From Streptomyces roseoverticillatus (GTDB lineage: Bacteria > Actinomycetota > Actinomycetes > Streptomycetales > Streptomycetaceae): DNA of 64,000 nt. The stretch covers positions 141,873 through 205,872 of the forward strand of contig NZ_JOFL01000013.1 in assembly GCF_000719265.1 (NCBI RefSeq), in the 5' to 3' direction. The notes under the pieces were generated by a model. It worked only from the letters and a program-made list of their open reading frames with translations, was not told the DNA's origin and ran no database searches. The translations under genes and the position numbers were made by a program. Shown here piece after piece: positions 52,741 through 62,930 of the stretch (positions within the stretch are counted from its first letter, which is position 1; every line of letters starts with the position of its first letter).

Positions 52741-54471
52741 ATGATGACCAGGAGGCCAGAGCACCGCCCGCACGCCACCGGCGCGCATCGCGCACACCGC
52801 GGTGCGCCGCGCGAGGCCCGCGCGCCTCGGGACAATCAGACCGCTCGGCCGGGGTACGAGGCGGAGGCGGAGACGGAGGCCGTCCGTGTGGTGGAGACCG
52901 CCCCGGCCCCCGCCGCGCCCGGTCCGCACGCGACCCTCGCGCAACAGCCGCCCCTGAAGTACGACCCCCACCTCGACGGGCTCTTCACCTACTGCCTGTC
53001 CGTCCTCTGCGAGCACGACGCCGCGACCGCCGCCCTCGGAGAGGTCCTCGCCCTCGCCGAGAAGCGCGCCGACCGCGCCCCCGCCGACGAGGACCTGCGC
53101 CGCCCCTGGCTCTACGCCCTCGCCCGCTGGGCCTGTCTGCGCCGCCTCGTCGCCTCCGGCGCGGCCGCGGGGGAGGCGCCCGCCCCGCCCGACCCGCGCC
53201 GGCGGGCCGAGCTCGCCCTGCTCGCCTGGCCCGAGGCCGCCGGGACCACCGCCGAGCAGCGCGAAGCGCTCGAACTGGCCGTCCGGCACGGCCTCGCCGC
53301 CTCCGAGGTCGCCGCCGTCCTCGGCCTGGAGACCGATGCCGCGCGGGCCCTGCTGTCCTCCGCGGCCTGCGAGGTCGAGCGCACGCGCACGGCCCTGGCC
53401 GTCGTCGAGGCGGGCCGCTGCCCCGTCGTCGCCCGCTTCGCGGGCGACACGCAGGTGCTGCTCGGCGCGGCCCTGCGGCGCGAGCTCGTCCGGCACGTCG
53501 ACGACTGCGCCGACTGCCGCCGCACCGCCGAGCGCGCCACCGCCGGGGAGCCCTGGCCCGGCACGGCCGCCTCCTCCGCCCCGCTGCCCGTCCTGGAAGC
53601 CTCCAGAGCCCGCGCGTACGCCGCGATGCTGTCCGCGGCGGGCGCGGGCGGCCGGCAGCGCGGGGCCCACGCGCCCGCCGTGCCGCGCTTCGACCGGCGC
53701 GGCTATCCCGTCGACCCCAAGGACCGCACGGCGCGGCGCGGCCGCCTGCGCAGCCGGGCCGTCACCACAACTGTCGTCGTCACCGTCGTCGCCGCGCCCG
53801 TGCTCGCCCTGTGGGCCGCGTGGCACGGCGCGCCGGAGACCGGGGAGTCGCGCCCGGAGGCCGCGGCCGTCTCCTCGAAGGAGACCGGCGGCGTCAGCGA
53901 ACGCCCCTACCGGGGGCCCGGCCCCGCCCCGCGGCCCGTCGGCAGCAGCACGGGTACTGCGTCCGGGCGCCTGGTCACCGAGGTGTCGGTCGCGGTCATC
54001 GGCCCCGACGGCCGGCCCGTACCGCCCCCGCGGGCCGGCAGCGCCCCGCCGTCCCCGGCCGGCGGCCCCGCCGGGCTGCCCGCCCCCGGCGGCCCGGCCG
54101 CCCCGGGCGACCCGGCGCCCGGTCCCGGCCGGCTGACGGTCAGCGCCCAGCCCAGCGGCACCGCCACGATCGTCACGCTCACGGCGAGCGGCGGCCGGGC
54201 GGTGGTGTGGTCCATGACGGCCGACGCGCCCTGGCTGCGGCTGAGCAAGCCGGGCGGGGTGCTGCAGCCCGGGCAGACCACGACCGTCGTGGTCGAGATC
54301 GACGCGGAACGCGAGCCGGTGGGGCCGTGGCGGGCCCGGGTGGTCATCGCTCCGGGCGGCACGACGGTGACGATCGAGGGCCGCGGTCGCCCGGTCGTCT
54401 CCACCCCGGCGGCCACCCAGTCCCCACCGCCGCCGTCACCGAGCCCGGCGGGCCCCACCCCTGCGGGGTGA
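52741..54471 (+). CDS. Sigma-like / zinc anti-sigma / transmembrane / BACON fusion protein
   Basis: 576 residues. After about 65 disordered residues comes an ECF-sigma-like part: a weak region 2 (YDPHLDGLFTYCLSVLCEHD) and a clearer region 4 (TTAEQREALELAVRHGLAAS, then EVAAVLGLETDAARALL). A zinc anti-sigma motif follows: Cys-x24-His-x3-Cys-x2-Cys, ending RHVDDCADCRR. One membrane helix (VTTTVVVTVVAAPVLALWAA) then leads to a Pro/Gly-rich stalk and a C-terminal BACON domain (ADAPWLRLSKPGGVLQPGQT). Regulator, inhibitor and external sensor are thus on one chain. The N-terminal 65 residues and the exact start are uncertain. Confidence 0.82.
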   Translation: MMTRRPEHRPHATGAHRAHRGAPREARAPRDNQTARPGYEAEAETEAVRVVETAPAPAAPGPHATLAQQPPLKYDPHLDGLFTYCLSVLCEHDAATAALGEVLALAEKRADRAPADEDLRRPWLYALARWACLRRLVASGAAAGEAPAPPDPRRRAELALLAWPEAAGTTAEQREALELAVRHGLAASEVAAVLGLETDAARALLSSAACEVERTRTALAVVEAGRCPVVARFAGDTQVLLGAALRRELVRHVDDCADCRRTAERATAGEPWPGTAASSAPLPVLEASRARAYAAMLSAAGAGGRQRGAHAPAVPRFDRRGYPVDPKDRTARRGRLRSRAVTTTVVVTVVAAPVLALWAAWHGAPETGESRPEAAAVSSKETGGVSERPYRGPGPAPRPVGSSTGTASGRLVTEVSVAVIGPDGRPVPPPRAGSAPPSPAGGPAGLPAPGGPAAPGDPAPGPGRLTVSAQPSGTATIVTLTASGGRAVVWSMTADAPWLRLSKPGGVLQPGQTTTVVVEIDAEREPVGPWRARVVIAPGGTTVTIEGRGRPVVSTPAATQSPPPPSPSPAGPTPAG

Positions 54472-54859
54472 GCACGGCCCGCCGCGGCGGCGCCTCTCCA
54501 GGGGGCGGGCTGCTGCCCGGGCAGGTGCGGCTCTTTCGGCCGGGGCCGATTTCCTTCCGCCGCGGCGGTGTCACCACGAGGGTGGAGTCCGGCGGCGCCG
54601 GACCGGCGCCCCTCCAGGGGGCTGATACCCGGGCAGGTGCGGCTCTTTCGGCCGGGGCCGGTACTTCCTTCCGCCGCGGCGGTGCGTCACCACGACGGTG
54701 GAGCCCGGCGGCGCCGGACCGGCCGGAGGCGTACGCGGCACCGCCGGTCACCGCCGCGATGGCTGATCGCCGCTGCGGCGGTTTCGGCGGCACGGGGCCA
54801 CAGCCGAGGCGGCGGTGCGCATTCCCGGCCGGACCGGGGTCCTATGCCGGGCCGGGGTC
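54472..54859. repeat. Dispersed repeat locus R6: two copies of a 112-bp unit plus palindromes
   Basis: Non-coding, between convergent genes. GCAGGTGCGGCTCTTTCGGC begins at 54521 and at 54633; CTTCCGCCGCGGCGGTG, a CCACGA core and CCCGGCGGCGCCGGACCGG follow in both. After the second unit come GGCACCGCCGGTCACCGCCG and CGCCGCTGCGGCGG, which can pair with the unit. Confidence 0.85.
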
Positions 54860-55717
54860 CTACGAGCGCGCCGCAGGCGACGGGTCCGCCGGATGCGGAG
54901 CCATCGGCAGCAGCGCGGCCAGCCGCTCCTCGCAGAGCTCGGCCAGCCGCTCGTAGCCCTCCTTGCCCATCATCTCCGTGAGCTCGGGCCGGTACGTGAC
55001 GTAGACCGGGTCGCCGGCGCCGTGCGCGGACGTGGCCGACGTGCACCACCAGTGCAGGTCGTGGCCGCCCGGGCCCCAGCCCCGGCGGTCGTACTCCCCG
55101 ATGGAGATCTGCAGCACGCGGGTGTCGTCCGGCCGGTCGATCCAGTCGTACGTGCGCCGCACCGGCAGCTGCCAGCAGACGTCCGGCTTGGTCTCCAGCG
55201 GCTCGCGGCCCTCCTTGAGGGCCAGGATGTGCAGGGAGCAGCCCGCGCCGCCCGCGAAGCCGGGCCGGTTCTGGAAGATGCAGGAGCCCTTCCAGCGGCG
55301 TGTCTGCCGGTCGCCGTCCTCGTCTGCTTGCGTCCAGCCGGAGTCCGTGCCCACGTCGTGGAACTGCCAGATGTCGGGCGTGAGCCGCGCCACGTGCCCG
55401 GCGACGCGCTTCTCGTCGTCCTCGTCGGAGAAGTGCGCGCCCAGGGTGCAGCAGCCGTCGTCGGCGCGCCCGGCCTGGATGCCCTGGCAGCCGCTGCCGA
55501 AGATGCACGTCCACCGGGAGGTCAGCCAGGTCAGGTCACAGCGGAAGACCTGTTCGTCGTCCGCCGGGTCGGGGAACTCGACCCAGGCGCGGGCGAAGTC
55601 GAGCCCGACCTCGTCGGAGCTGGAGTCGGAAACGGGCGCGATCTGCTGATCGCGCTTTTTGTCCGGCTTGCCTTGCCCGCCCTGCTTGCCCTGCTTGGCC
55701 TTCTTCGTCTTTGCCAC
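54860..55717 (-). CDS. Cysteine-rich hypothetical protein
   Basis: 285 residues, no confident family. The first 30 residues are Lys/Gln/Gly-rich ([20 protein letters not shown]). The body has ten or more Cys in clusters: [47 protein letters not shown] and WWCTSA. The layout recalls YkgJ/DUF3109-type proteins with a metal or Fe-S site. The [19 protein letters not shown] block looks most constrained. Divergent from the Ppx/GppA gene with 45 bases between. Confidence 0.75.
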   Translation of the reverse strand: MAKTKKAKQGKQGGQGKPDKKRDQQIAPVSDSSSDEVGLDFARAWVEFPDPADDEQVFRCDLTWLTSRWTCIFGSGCQGIQAGRADDGCCTLGAHFSDEDDEKRVAGHVARLTPDIWQFHDVGTDSGWTQADEDGDRQTRRWKGSCIFQNRPGFAGGAGCSLHILALKEGREPLETKPDVCWQLPVRRTYDWIDRPDDTRVLQISIGEYDRRGWGPGGHDLHWWCTSATSAHGAGDPVYVTYRPELTEMMGKEGYERLAELCEERLAALLPMAPHPADPSPAARS

Positions 55718-55762
55718 CCCTCCAGCCTATGCGCCCCGGACAGCCGCAGTAGCGTTCAGGCC

Positions 55763-56704
55763 ATGAGACTCGGTGTCCTCGACGTGGGTTCGAATACGGT
55801 CCATCTGCTCGTGGTGGACGCGCACCCGGGCGCGCGCCCCCTGCCCGCCCACTCCCACAAGGCCGAGCTGCGCCTCGCCCAGCTCCTCGACGAGGACGGC
55901 GCGATCAGCGACGCCGGGATAGACCGGCTGGTCGCCGTCCTGCAGGACGCCCTGCAGGCGGCCGAGGACAAGGGCTGCGAGGACGTCCTGCCGTTCGCGA
56001 CGTCCGCCGTCCGCGAGGCCGCCAACGCGGACACGGTCCTGGCCCGGGTCCAGAAGGAGACGGGCCTCACACTGCCGGTCCTGACCGGCGAGGAGGAGGC
56101 GCGCCTGACCTTCCTGGCCGCCCGCCGATGGTTCGGCTGGTCGGCCGGAAAGCTGCTGGTGCTCGACATCGGCGGCGGCTCCCTGGAGATCGCCTTCGGC
56201 ATGGACGAGGAACCGGACGCCGCCGCGTCCCTCCCGCTCGGCGCCGGCCGCCTCACCTCCGCGTGGCTGCCCGGCGACCCGCCCGACCCCACGGACGTAC
56301 GCGCCCTGCGCCGCCACGTCCGCGCCCAGATCGCCCGCATCGTCGGCGACTTCGCGCGGCACGGCGCGCCGGACCACGTCGTCGCCACGTCCAAGACCTT
56401 CAAGCAGCTCGCCCGCATCGCGGGCGCCGCCCGCTCCACCGAGGGCCTGTACGTGCAGCGCGCCCTGACCCGCCGCGCCCTGGAGGACTGGGTGCCGCGG
56501 CTGGCCACGATGACCTCCGACCGGCGCGCCCAGCTGCCCGGCGTGTCGGAGGGCCGGGCGCACCAGCTGCTCGCGGGCGCCCTGGTGGCCGAGGGGACGA
56601 TGGACCTGTTCGGCGTGGACGAGCTGGAGATCTGCCCGTGGGCGCTGCGCGAAGGCGTCATCCTGCGCAGGCTGGACCACCTGCCGGTGGCGCCGCAGGG
56701 CTGA
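55763..56704 (+). CDS. Ppx/GppA-family phosphatase
   Basis: 313 residues from ATG 55763. Short, single-module exopolyphosphatase/pppGpp phosphatase: phosphate-1 loop [18 protein letters not shown], catalytic Glu region FATSAVREA, phosphate-2 loop [14 protein letters not shown]. Polyphosphate and (p)ppGpp are known substrates of the family; streptomycetes usually carry two copies and the preference of this one is not readable. Confidence 0.93.
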   Translation: MRLGVLDVGSNTVHLLVVDAHPGARPLPAHSHKAELRLAQLLDEDGAISDAGIDRLVAVLQDALQAAEDKGCEDVLPFATSAVREAANADTVLARVQKETGLTLPVLTGEEEARLTFLAARRWFGWSAGKLLVLDIGGGSLEIAFGMDEEPDAAASLPLGAGRLTSAWLPGDPPDPTDVRALRRHVRAQIARIVGDFARHGAPDHVVATSKTFKQLARIAGAARSTEGLYVQRALTRRALEDWVPRLATMTSDRRAQLPGVSEGRAHQLLAGALVAEGTMDLFGVDELEICPWALREGVILRRLDHLPVAPQG

Positions 56705-56784
56705 ACCCGCAGGGAGGGGAGCGCGGACCCGCCACATCGGAGGTACCCGCCCGCCGTACGAGAGGCGGTCGTACGCTGTCCTTC

Positions 56785-57609
56785 GTGACAGAGCCAGTGG
56801 TGCGCATCCCGGATGCGAAGGTCGCGCTGTCCACGGCCTCGGTCTACCCCGAGTCGACGGCGACGGCCTTCGAGATCGCCGCCCGCCTGGGCTACGACGG
56901 CGTCGAGGTCATGGTGTGGACCGACCCGGTCAGCCAGGACATCGAGGCGCTCCGCCGCCTGTCCGACTACCACCAGGTGCCTGTCCTCGCCGTGCACGCC
57001 CCCTGCCTGCTGATCACCCAGCGCGTCTGGTCGACCGACCCCTGGGTCAAGCTCCAGCGCGCCCGCGCGGCCGCCGAGAAGCTCGGCGCGAGCACGGTCG
57101 TCGTCCACCCGCCGTTCCGCTGGCAGCGCGGCTACGCCCGCGACTTCGTCCGCGGCATCTGGCGGATGGCCGAGGAGACCGACGTCCGCTTTGCGGTCGA
57201 GAACATGTACCCGTGGCGCTACCGCGACCGCGAGATGCTCGCCTACGCGCCCGACTGGGACGTCACCAAGGACGACTACCGCCACTTCACGGTCGACCTC
57301 TCGCACACCTCCACCGCCCGCACGGACGCCCTCGCGATGATCGACCGGATGGGCGACCGGCTCGCCCACATCCACCTCGCCGACGGCAACGGCTCCGCCA
57401 AGGACGAGCACCTCGTGCCCGGCCGCGGCAAGCAGCCCTGCGCCGAGGTGCTGGAGCGCCTCGCGACCCGCGGCTTCGACGGGCACGTGGTGATCGAGGT
57501 CAACACCCGCCGCGCCATGTCCGCGGCCGAGCGCGAGGCCGACCTCGCCGAGGCCCTCGCCTTCACCCGGCTCCACCTGGCCTCGCCCACCGGCGTGCCG
57601 CGGCCGTGA
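56785..57609 (+). CDS. Sugar phosphate isomerase/epimerase-like TIM barrel
   Basis: 274 residues, GTG start. AP endonuclease family 2 / xylose isomerase-like barrel with [56 protein letters not shown] and [20 protein letters not shown]. The Glu, Asp and His residues in these blocks make a metal site. It precedes TetR with a GTGA overlap, so the two are co-expressed; the reaction is not known. Confidence 0.88.
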   Translation: MTEPVVRIPDAKVALSTASVYPESTATAFEIAARLGYDGVEVMVWTDPVSQDIEALRRLSDYHQVPVLAVHAPCLLITQRVWSTDPWVKLQRARAAAEKLGASTVVVHPPFRWQRGYARDFVRGIWRMAEETDVRFAVENMYPWRYRDREMLAYAPDWDVTKDDYRHFTVDLSHTSTARTDALAMIDRMGDRLAHIHLADGNGSAKDEHLVPGRGKQPCAEVLERLATRGFDGHVVIEVNTRRAMSAAEREADLAEALAFTRLHLASPTGVPRP

Positions 57610-58253
57610 CCGCCGCAGGCCCCGGCGGCGCCGGAACCCCCCGCAGACGCGGCCGCCCCGCCCGTACGGACGCGGGCAGCGGCCCCGGCGCCCGCGAGCG
57701 CATCCTCGCCGCCGCCCGCGCCGAGTTCGCCGCCCGCGGCTACGACCGCGCGTCCATCCGCGCCATCGCCAAGGGCGCGGACGTCGACCCGGCGCTCGTC
57801 CACCACTACTACGGCCCCAAGGAGCAGATCTTCGCGGCCGCGATCGAGACGGACTTCGCACCTGCACTCGAAGCGCCGGGCGTCATCCGGACCGGCGGCC
57901 CGGACACCCTGGGGGAGCGGCTCACCCGCTTCATCCTCGGCGTCTGGGAGGACCCGGCCACCCGCGAACAGCTCCTCGCGATCGTCCGCTCGGCCGTCGC
58001 CAACGAGACCGCCGCCGCGATCTTCCGCGACCTCGTCACCAGCAGGCTCATGACCCGCATTGCGGGCGAGCTCGACGTCCCCGACGCGGAGCTGCGCTCG
58101 GAGCTGGCCGCCGCCCACCTCGTCGGCGTCGCCATGCTGCGCTACGTGATCAAGGTCGAGCCGCTGGCGTCGGCTGACGTGGAGCGGGTGGTGGCGATGG
58201 TGGCGCCGGCGGTGCAGCGGCACCTCGCGGAGGACGGCGCGCAGACGACGTAA
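57606..58253 (+). CDS. TetR-family transcriptional regulator
   Basis: 215 residues, GTG start inside the upstream stop. About 25 disordered basic residues, then the TetR helix-turn-helix ([40 protein letters not shown]). The C-terminal ligand domain has [20 protein letters not shown]. It lies 176 bases before ilvD; whether it controls that gene or the TIM-barrel gene is open. Confidence 0.92.
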   Translation: MTAAGPGGAGTPRRRGRPARTDAGSGPGARERILAAARAEFAARGYDRASIRAIAKGADVDPALVHHYYGPKEQIFAAAIETDFAPALEAPGVIRTGGPDTLGERLTRFILGVWEDPATREQLLAIVRSAVANETAAAIFRDLVTSRLMTRIAGELDVPDAELRSELAAAHLVGVAMLRYVIKVEPLASADVERVVAMVAPAVQRHLAEDGAQTT

Positions 58254-58429
58254 GAACGGACAAGAAGACGGACAAGAAGGCGTGAGAACTCGCAGACCCG
58301 CGTCTCACATGGCGGAGAAGCCGTCCGCCCCCTGGAGTACGGGCGTAGGCTCGAAAGACGCCGGTACGGCGTAGGTAGAGGCGTCGGCGCGACACGGCGG
58401 CGCCCACGCACTGCGAGGAGTGGAGCAGG

Positions 58430-60283
58430 ATGCCCGAGCTGAGGTCCCGCACCGTCACCCACGGCCGCAACATGGCGGGCGCCCGCGCCCTCATGCGGGC
58501 CTCGGGCGTAGCGAGCGAGGACATCGGCAAGCCGATCATCGCGGTGGCCAACTCCTTCACCGAGTTCGTCCCGGGCCACACCCACCTCGCCCCGGTCGGC
58601 CGGATCGTCTCCGAGGCGATCAAGGCGGCCGGCGCCGTGCCCCGCGAGTTCAACACCATCGCCGTCGACGACGGCATCGCCATGGGCCACGCCGGCATGC
58701 TCTACTCGCTGCCCTCCCGTGACCTGATCGCCGACTCCGTCGAGTACATGGTCGAGGCCCACTGCGCCGACGCCCTGATCTGCATCTCCAACTGCGACAA
58801 GATCACCCCGGGCATGCTGATGGCCGCCATGCGCCTCAACATCCCCGTCGTCTTCGTCTCCGGCGGCCCCATGGAGGCCGGCCAGGCCACCCTCGTCGAC
58901 GGCACGGTCCGCAAGCTCGACCTCATCAATGCCATCGTCGACGCGGTCAACGAGAACGTCTCCGACGAGGACGTGCTGCGCATCGAGGAGAACGCCTGCC
59001 CGACCTGCGGCTCCTGTTCCGGCATGTTCACCGCCAACTCCATGAACTGCCTCACCGAGGCCATCGGCCTCTCCCTGCCGGGCAACGGCACCGTCCTCGC
59101 CACGCACACCGCTCGCAAGGCCCTCTACGAGAACGCCGCCCGCACGGTCGTCGAGATCACCAAGCGCTACTACGAGGACGGCGACGAGTCCGTCCTGCCG
59201 CGCAACATCGCCACCCACGCCGCCTTCGACAACGCCATGGCCCTCGACATCGCCATGGGCGGCTCCACCAACACGATCCTCCACCTCCTCGCCGCCGCGC
59301 AGGAGGCCGGGCTCGACTACGACCTGAGCGACATCGACGCCGTCTCGCGCCGCGTCCCCTGCCTGGCCAAGGTCGCCCCCAACGTCGCCCCCGGCGGCAC
59401 GTACTACATGGAGGACGTCCACCGGGCCGGCGGCATCCCCGCCATCCTCGGCGAGCTCTACCGCGCGGGCCTCCTCAACGAGGACGTGCACACCGTCCAC
59501 TCGCCCGGCATCAAGGAGTGGCTGGAGGCCTGGGACGTCCGCGGCGGCTCGCCGACCCCCGAGGCCGTCGAGCTCTGGCACGCAGCCCCCGGCTGCGTCC
59601 GCTCCGCCACCGCCTTCTCGCAGTCCGAGCGCTGGGAGTCCCTGGACACCGACGCGGCCGGCGGCTGCATCCGCGACGCCGCCCACGCCTACTCCAAGGA
59701 CGGCGGGCTGGCCGTCCTGAAGGGCAACCTCGCCGTCGACGGGTGCGTCGTGAAGACGGCGGGCGTCGACGAGTCGATCTGGACGTTCGAGGGCCCGGCC
59801 GTCGTCTGCGAGTCGCAGGAAGAGGCCGTCGACAAGATCCTCTCCAAGGTGATTAAGGAGGGCGACGTCGTCGTCATCCGCTACGAGGGCCCGCGCGGCG
59901 GCCCCGGCATGCAGGAGATGCTCTACCCGACGTCCTTCCTCAAGGGCCGCGGCCTCGGCAAGGCCTGCGCCCTCGTGACCGACGGCCGCTTCTCCGGCGG
60001 CACGTCGGGCCTGTCGATCGGCCACGCCTCGCCGGAGGCCGCCTCGGGCGGCACGATCGCGCTGGTGCAGGACGGCGACCGCATCCGCATCGACATCCCG
60101 AACCGCTCCATCGAACTCCTCGTGGAGGAGACCGAGCTCGACGCGCGGCGCGCGGCGCTGGGCGGCACGTACGCCCCGAAGAACCGCGAACGCAAGGTCT
60201 CGGCGGCGCTGCGCGCGTACGCGGCCATGGCCACGAGCGCGGACCGGGGCGCCGTGCGGGACGTCAGCCGCGTGGGCGCCTGA
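58430..60283 (+). CDS. ilvD: Dihydroxy-acid dehydratase IlvD
   Basis: 617 residues. Dehydrates dihydroxy-acids to 2-keto acids in isoleucine, valine and pantothenate synthesis. Fe-S cluster Cys residues are in [11 protein letters not shown] and [34 protein letters not shown] is the C-terminal signature. GAGGAGTGGAGCAGG lies before the ATG. Its 2-ketoisovalerate product also feeds the pantothenate route encoded 30 kb away. Confidence 0.97.
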   Translation: MPELRSRTVTHGRNMAGARALMRASGVASEDIGKPIIAVANSFTEFVPGHTHLAPVGRIVSEAIKAAGAVPREFNTIAVDDGIAMGHAGMLYSLPSRDLIADSVEYMVEAHCADALICISNCDKITPGMLMAAMRLNIPVVFVSGGPMEAGQATLVDGTVRKLDLINAIVDAVNENVSDEDVLRIEENACPTCGSCSGMFTANSMNCLTEAIGLSLPGNGTVLATHTARKALYENAARTVVEITKRYYEDGDESVLPRNIATHAAFDNAMALDIAMGGSTNTILHLLAAAQEAGLDYDLSDIDAVSRRVPCLAKVAPNVAPGGTYYMEDVHRAGGIPAILGELYRAGLLNEDVHTVHSPGIKEWLEAWDVRGGSPTPEAVELWHAAPGCVRSATAFSQSERWESLDTDAAGGCIRDAAHAYSKDGGLAVLKGNLAVDGCVVKTAGVDESIWTFEGPAVVCESQEEAVDKILSKVIKEGDVVVIRYEGPRGGPGMQEMLYPTSFLKGRGLGKACALVTDGRFSGGTSGLSIGHASPEAASGGTIALVQDGDRIRIDIPNRSIELLVEETELDARRAALGGTYAPKNRERKVSAALRAYAAMATSADRGAVRDVSRVGA

Positions 60284-60540
60284 CGGCGGGTCGGAGGCAC
60301 GGGCCCCGTACGCAGCCGGTCGCTCGCCTCGGAGCGGATGCAAGGTGAGCCACAGCTACCTCGCATCCGCCGCGACGGCGCTCAGCCGAAACGGCGGTGA
60401 CCGGCGGTGCCGAGCGGAGCACGGCCTCACCCCCTGGGCAGCGGGCTGAGCCGCACCCACTGCTCACTGCGGCAACGGCGCTCAGCCGACGTGGCGGTGC
60501 CGTGCGGAGCCCGGCCGGCGTCAGGTGAGCGCCGGTCGCG
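60284..60540. repeat. Dispersed repeat locus R7 between ilvD and the kinase gene
   Basis: Convergent gap. CATCCGCCGCGACGGCGCTCAGCCG at about 60365 recurs in altered form at about 60466 (CACTGCGGCAACGGCGCTCAGCCG), each followed by GGCGGTG-CCG, about 100 bases apart. ACCGGCGGTGCCGAGCGGAGC in the first matches GGCGGTGCCGTGCGGAGC in the second. Same family as R1-R6, partly decayed. Confidence 0.75.
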
Positions 60541-62742
60541 TCAACGCCAGCGGCCCGGATCGCCGGCGCTGACCGCGAAGACCGTCCCGTCGGGCGCCGT
60601 GCCGAAGACCTTCCCGTCCGCCGCGACGGGCGCGGGCGGCAGGTCGAGGTAGCCGCGCCCGGCGCGGGCCGGCCGCGGGGCCGTCTGGCCGAGGAGCGCG
60701 CCCTTCGCGGTGTCGACGGCCAGCAGCCGCCCGTCCGCCGCCGAGAAGTACACGCGGTCACCGTCGGCGGCGACCAGCGCGGACGCGTTCGCCACGGACG
60801 TGTCCAGCCGCCACGACTGCCTCTTCGGACCTACGGCAGTGAGTCCACCGTCGGTGGACAGCAGGTACACCGCATCGCCCCGCGCCACCGCACTCGCCAC
60901 GTTGAGCGGCGCACCGAGCGGCACGCGCGTCTCCCGCCGCGCCCCCGGGTCGTAGCGGACGACGGCCGACACCCGGTTGTCCCGGTCGGGGGCCGTCAGG
61001 AACAGCGCACCGCCCGTCCCCGCGCCCACCGCCGTCAGGTCACCGTCGGCCGTCCGCTCCCACAGCGTCGTCCCGCGCTCCGGATCCAGCGCGAGGATCC
61101 GCGTCCGGTGCTGCCCCTGACCGGCCGGGGCCACGGCGTACACCGGCTGCCCCGGCCCGCCGGCACCCGTGCCGTAGAAGGAGAACACCGGCTTGGCGTG
61201 CCCCGGCAGTCCGAGCCCGTGCTGCCAGCGCTGCTCGTTCGTACCGCCGTCGACCGCCGTCACCGTCCCGTCCCCGGCGACCAGCAGCACGGTGTCCCCC
61301 GCGTGGTAGACCCGCCCGGGGTACGCGGAGACGTCCCGCGTCCAGCGCGGCTCACCCGTGGACGGATCCAAAGCCGACAGCTTCCGGCCGTCCGGCGACA
61401 GGACGTGGACGAGCCCGCCGGAAACGACGGGAGCGGGCACGGGACCCGTCTCGCCACCGCCGGGCGAGGCGGGTGCAGAGGCGGGGGCGGTCTTCCGCCA
61501 GGCGACGTTCCCACTGGAGGTTTGAATGCGTGCCGCCTGCAGACCGCGCGCGGAACAGTAGAGCGCTTCCCCTCCGTACGCACACGCTCCCGTCGCACCG
61601 TCCGGCACCGGCACCTCCCAGGGCCGCCAGTCCGCGGAGGCGACCGTCGGCCGCGTCTGCAACGGCTGCTCCGCGTCACCGCCGCGGCTCAGCGCCCACG
61701 TCCCGCCCGCCACCAGGGCCGCGGTCGCCACACCGGCGGAAACGAGCCACGGCATACGCCGCCGTCGTCGCCGGCGCGGGCCGGAGCCGGGCGCGGGAGC
61801 GGGAACGGCGGGGCGGGGGGCCTCCTCGGCGTGCTCCCGGGGAGGAGGAACGCGCACATGCGTGGGGACGGAATCGTCCAGGACAGCGGACTCGACCCGG
61901 CGCGCCCCGCCCTGCCGCAGCTCGCGCGGCAGCCGAGCCATGATCCCGTCCGGCGTCGGCCGCTGCTCCGGGTCCTTCGCCAGGCAGTCCTGGACCAGCG
62001 GTACGAGATCGGCCGGCACCCCCGTCAGATCGGGATCGGTGTGCACGACCTGGTACGCCACGATGTACGGGCTCTCGGACTCGAACGGCCCCCGCCCGGT
62101 CGCCGCGTGCACGAGGAGCGACGCCAGCGCGAACACGTCCGCCGCGGGCCCCACCTCCCGCGGCCGCTGGAACTGCTCGGGCGCCATGAAAGGCGGCGTC
62201 CCGATCAGCTTCCCCGTCTCGGTCCGCAGCTCGCTGTCGTACGGGCGCGAGATCCCGAAGTCGATGACCTTCGGGCCGTCCTCGGCCAGCAGTACGTTGC
62301 TCGGCTTGAGATCCCGGTGCACGACCCCGGCCCGGTGGATGTCCCGCAGCGCCTCCGCCAGCCCGGCCGCCAGGCGACGGACTTCCTCCGGCGCAAGAGG
62401 CCCGTTCCGCTTCACCCGCTCGGAAAGCGTGGGGCCGGGAATGTAGAGCGTCGCCATCCAAGGGCGCTCGCCATCGGGATCCGCGTCCACGACAGGAGCG
62501 GTGAATGCCCCGCTCACCCGCCGGGCGGCCGCGACCTCCTGCCGGAACCGGGCCCTGAACTCGGGGTCCACCGCATATTCGGCATGCACCACCTTGACCG
62601 CGAGCCGCAGCCCCGAAGCGGAACGCGCCAGATGCACCACACCCATGCCGCCGGAGCCGAGGCGCCCTTCCAGCCGGTACTCACCGGCATAACCCGGATC
62701 CTCCGCTTCCGGTCCCGTTCCGGCACTGCGCAGCGGCGGCAT
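60541..62742 (-). CDS. Membrane Ser/Thr protein kinase with PQQ-type beta-propeller
   Basis: 733 residues from ATG 62742 (GGGGGTGGGGGA before it). Kinase domain 20-285: GSGGMGVVHLA, Lys in RLAVKVVH, VHRDLKPSNVLL, DFGISR, GTPPFMAPEQ. A basic, Pro-rich juxtamembrane part, one membrane helix (MPWLVSAGVATAALVAGGTW near 370-390), then about 330 residues of repeated blades with AVDGGTNEQRW, LALDPERGTTLWER and LLAVDTAKGALLG, a PQQ/WD-like propeller outside the cell. A Hanks-type signalling kinase; ligand unknown. Confidence 0.92.
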   Translation of the reverse strand: MPPLRSAGTGPEAEDPGYAGEYRLEGRLGSGGMGVVHLARSASGLRLAVKVVHAEYAVDPEFRARFRQEVAAARRVSGAFTAPVVDADPDGERPWMATLYIPGPTLSERVKRNGPLAPEEVRRLAAGLAEALRDIHRAGVVHRDLKPSNVLLAEDGPKVIDFGISRPYDSELRTETGKLIGTPPFMAPEQFQRPREVGPAADVFALASLLVHAATGRGPFESESPYIVAYQVVHTDPDLTGVPADLVPLVQDCLAKDPEQRPTPDGIMARLPRELRQGGARRVESAVLDDSVPTHVRVPPPREHAEEAPRPAVPAPAPGSGPRRRRRRRMPWLVSAGVATAALVAGGTWALSRGGDAEQPLQTRPTVASADWRPWEVPVPDGATGACAYGGEALYCSARGLQAARIQTSSGNVAWRKTAPASAPASPGGGETGPVPAPVVSGGLVHVLSPDGRKLSALDPSTGEPRWTRDVSAYPGRVYHAGDTVLLVAGDGTVTAVDGGTNEQRWQHGLGLPGHAKPVFSFYGTGAGGPGQPVYAVAPAGQGQHRTRILALDPERGTTLWERTADGDLTAVGAGTGGALFLTAPDRDNRVSAVVRYDPGARRETRVPLGAPLNVASAVARGDAVYLLSTDGGLTAVGPKRQSWRLDTSVANASALVAADGDRVYFSAADGRLLAVDTAKGALLGQTAPRPARAGRGYLDLPPAPVAADGKVFGTAPDGTVFAVSAGDPGRWR

Positions 62743-62849
62743 TCCCCCACCCCCGTTGTCTGTCGGCCGCCAAAAGCGCGGCGTCCGGAGCCTAATCGAT
62801 GGCATCCGGCAATCCCGGGAGGCGTGCCGCGCCTTGCTAGCCTGCACAT

Positions 62850-62899
62850 GACATCGCATGTCTTTGATCTACACAGCAGCGATCAACGCATCATTGATC
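62850..62899. promoter_or_regulatory. Two inverted repeats in the divergent kinase/SH3-protein region
   Basis: GACAT-N3-ATGTC at 62850-62862 and GATCAA-N7-TTGATC at 62881-62899. Both are AT-rich for this genome and lie between the divergent genes, so they are operator candidates; TAGCCT at about 62838 may be a -10. Confidence 0.4.
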
Positions 62900-62930
62900 G
62901 ACGGTGAACACGCAAACGGGGGAGGGCCGC

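Noticed and set aside
54815..55762. N-terminal extension of the Ppx/GppA protein
   Set aside because: The frame is open but antisense to the cysteine-rich gene, and the family N-terminus [12 protein letters not shown] starts at 55763.
58142..60343. A 733-codon open frame on the - strand opposite ilvD and TetR
   Set aside because: Shadow of ilvD caused by high third-position GC; the translation is low-complexity Val/Gly/Asp/Ala.
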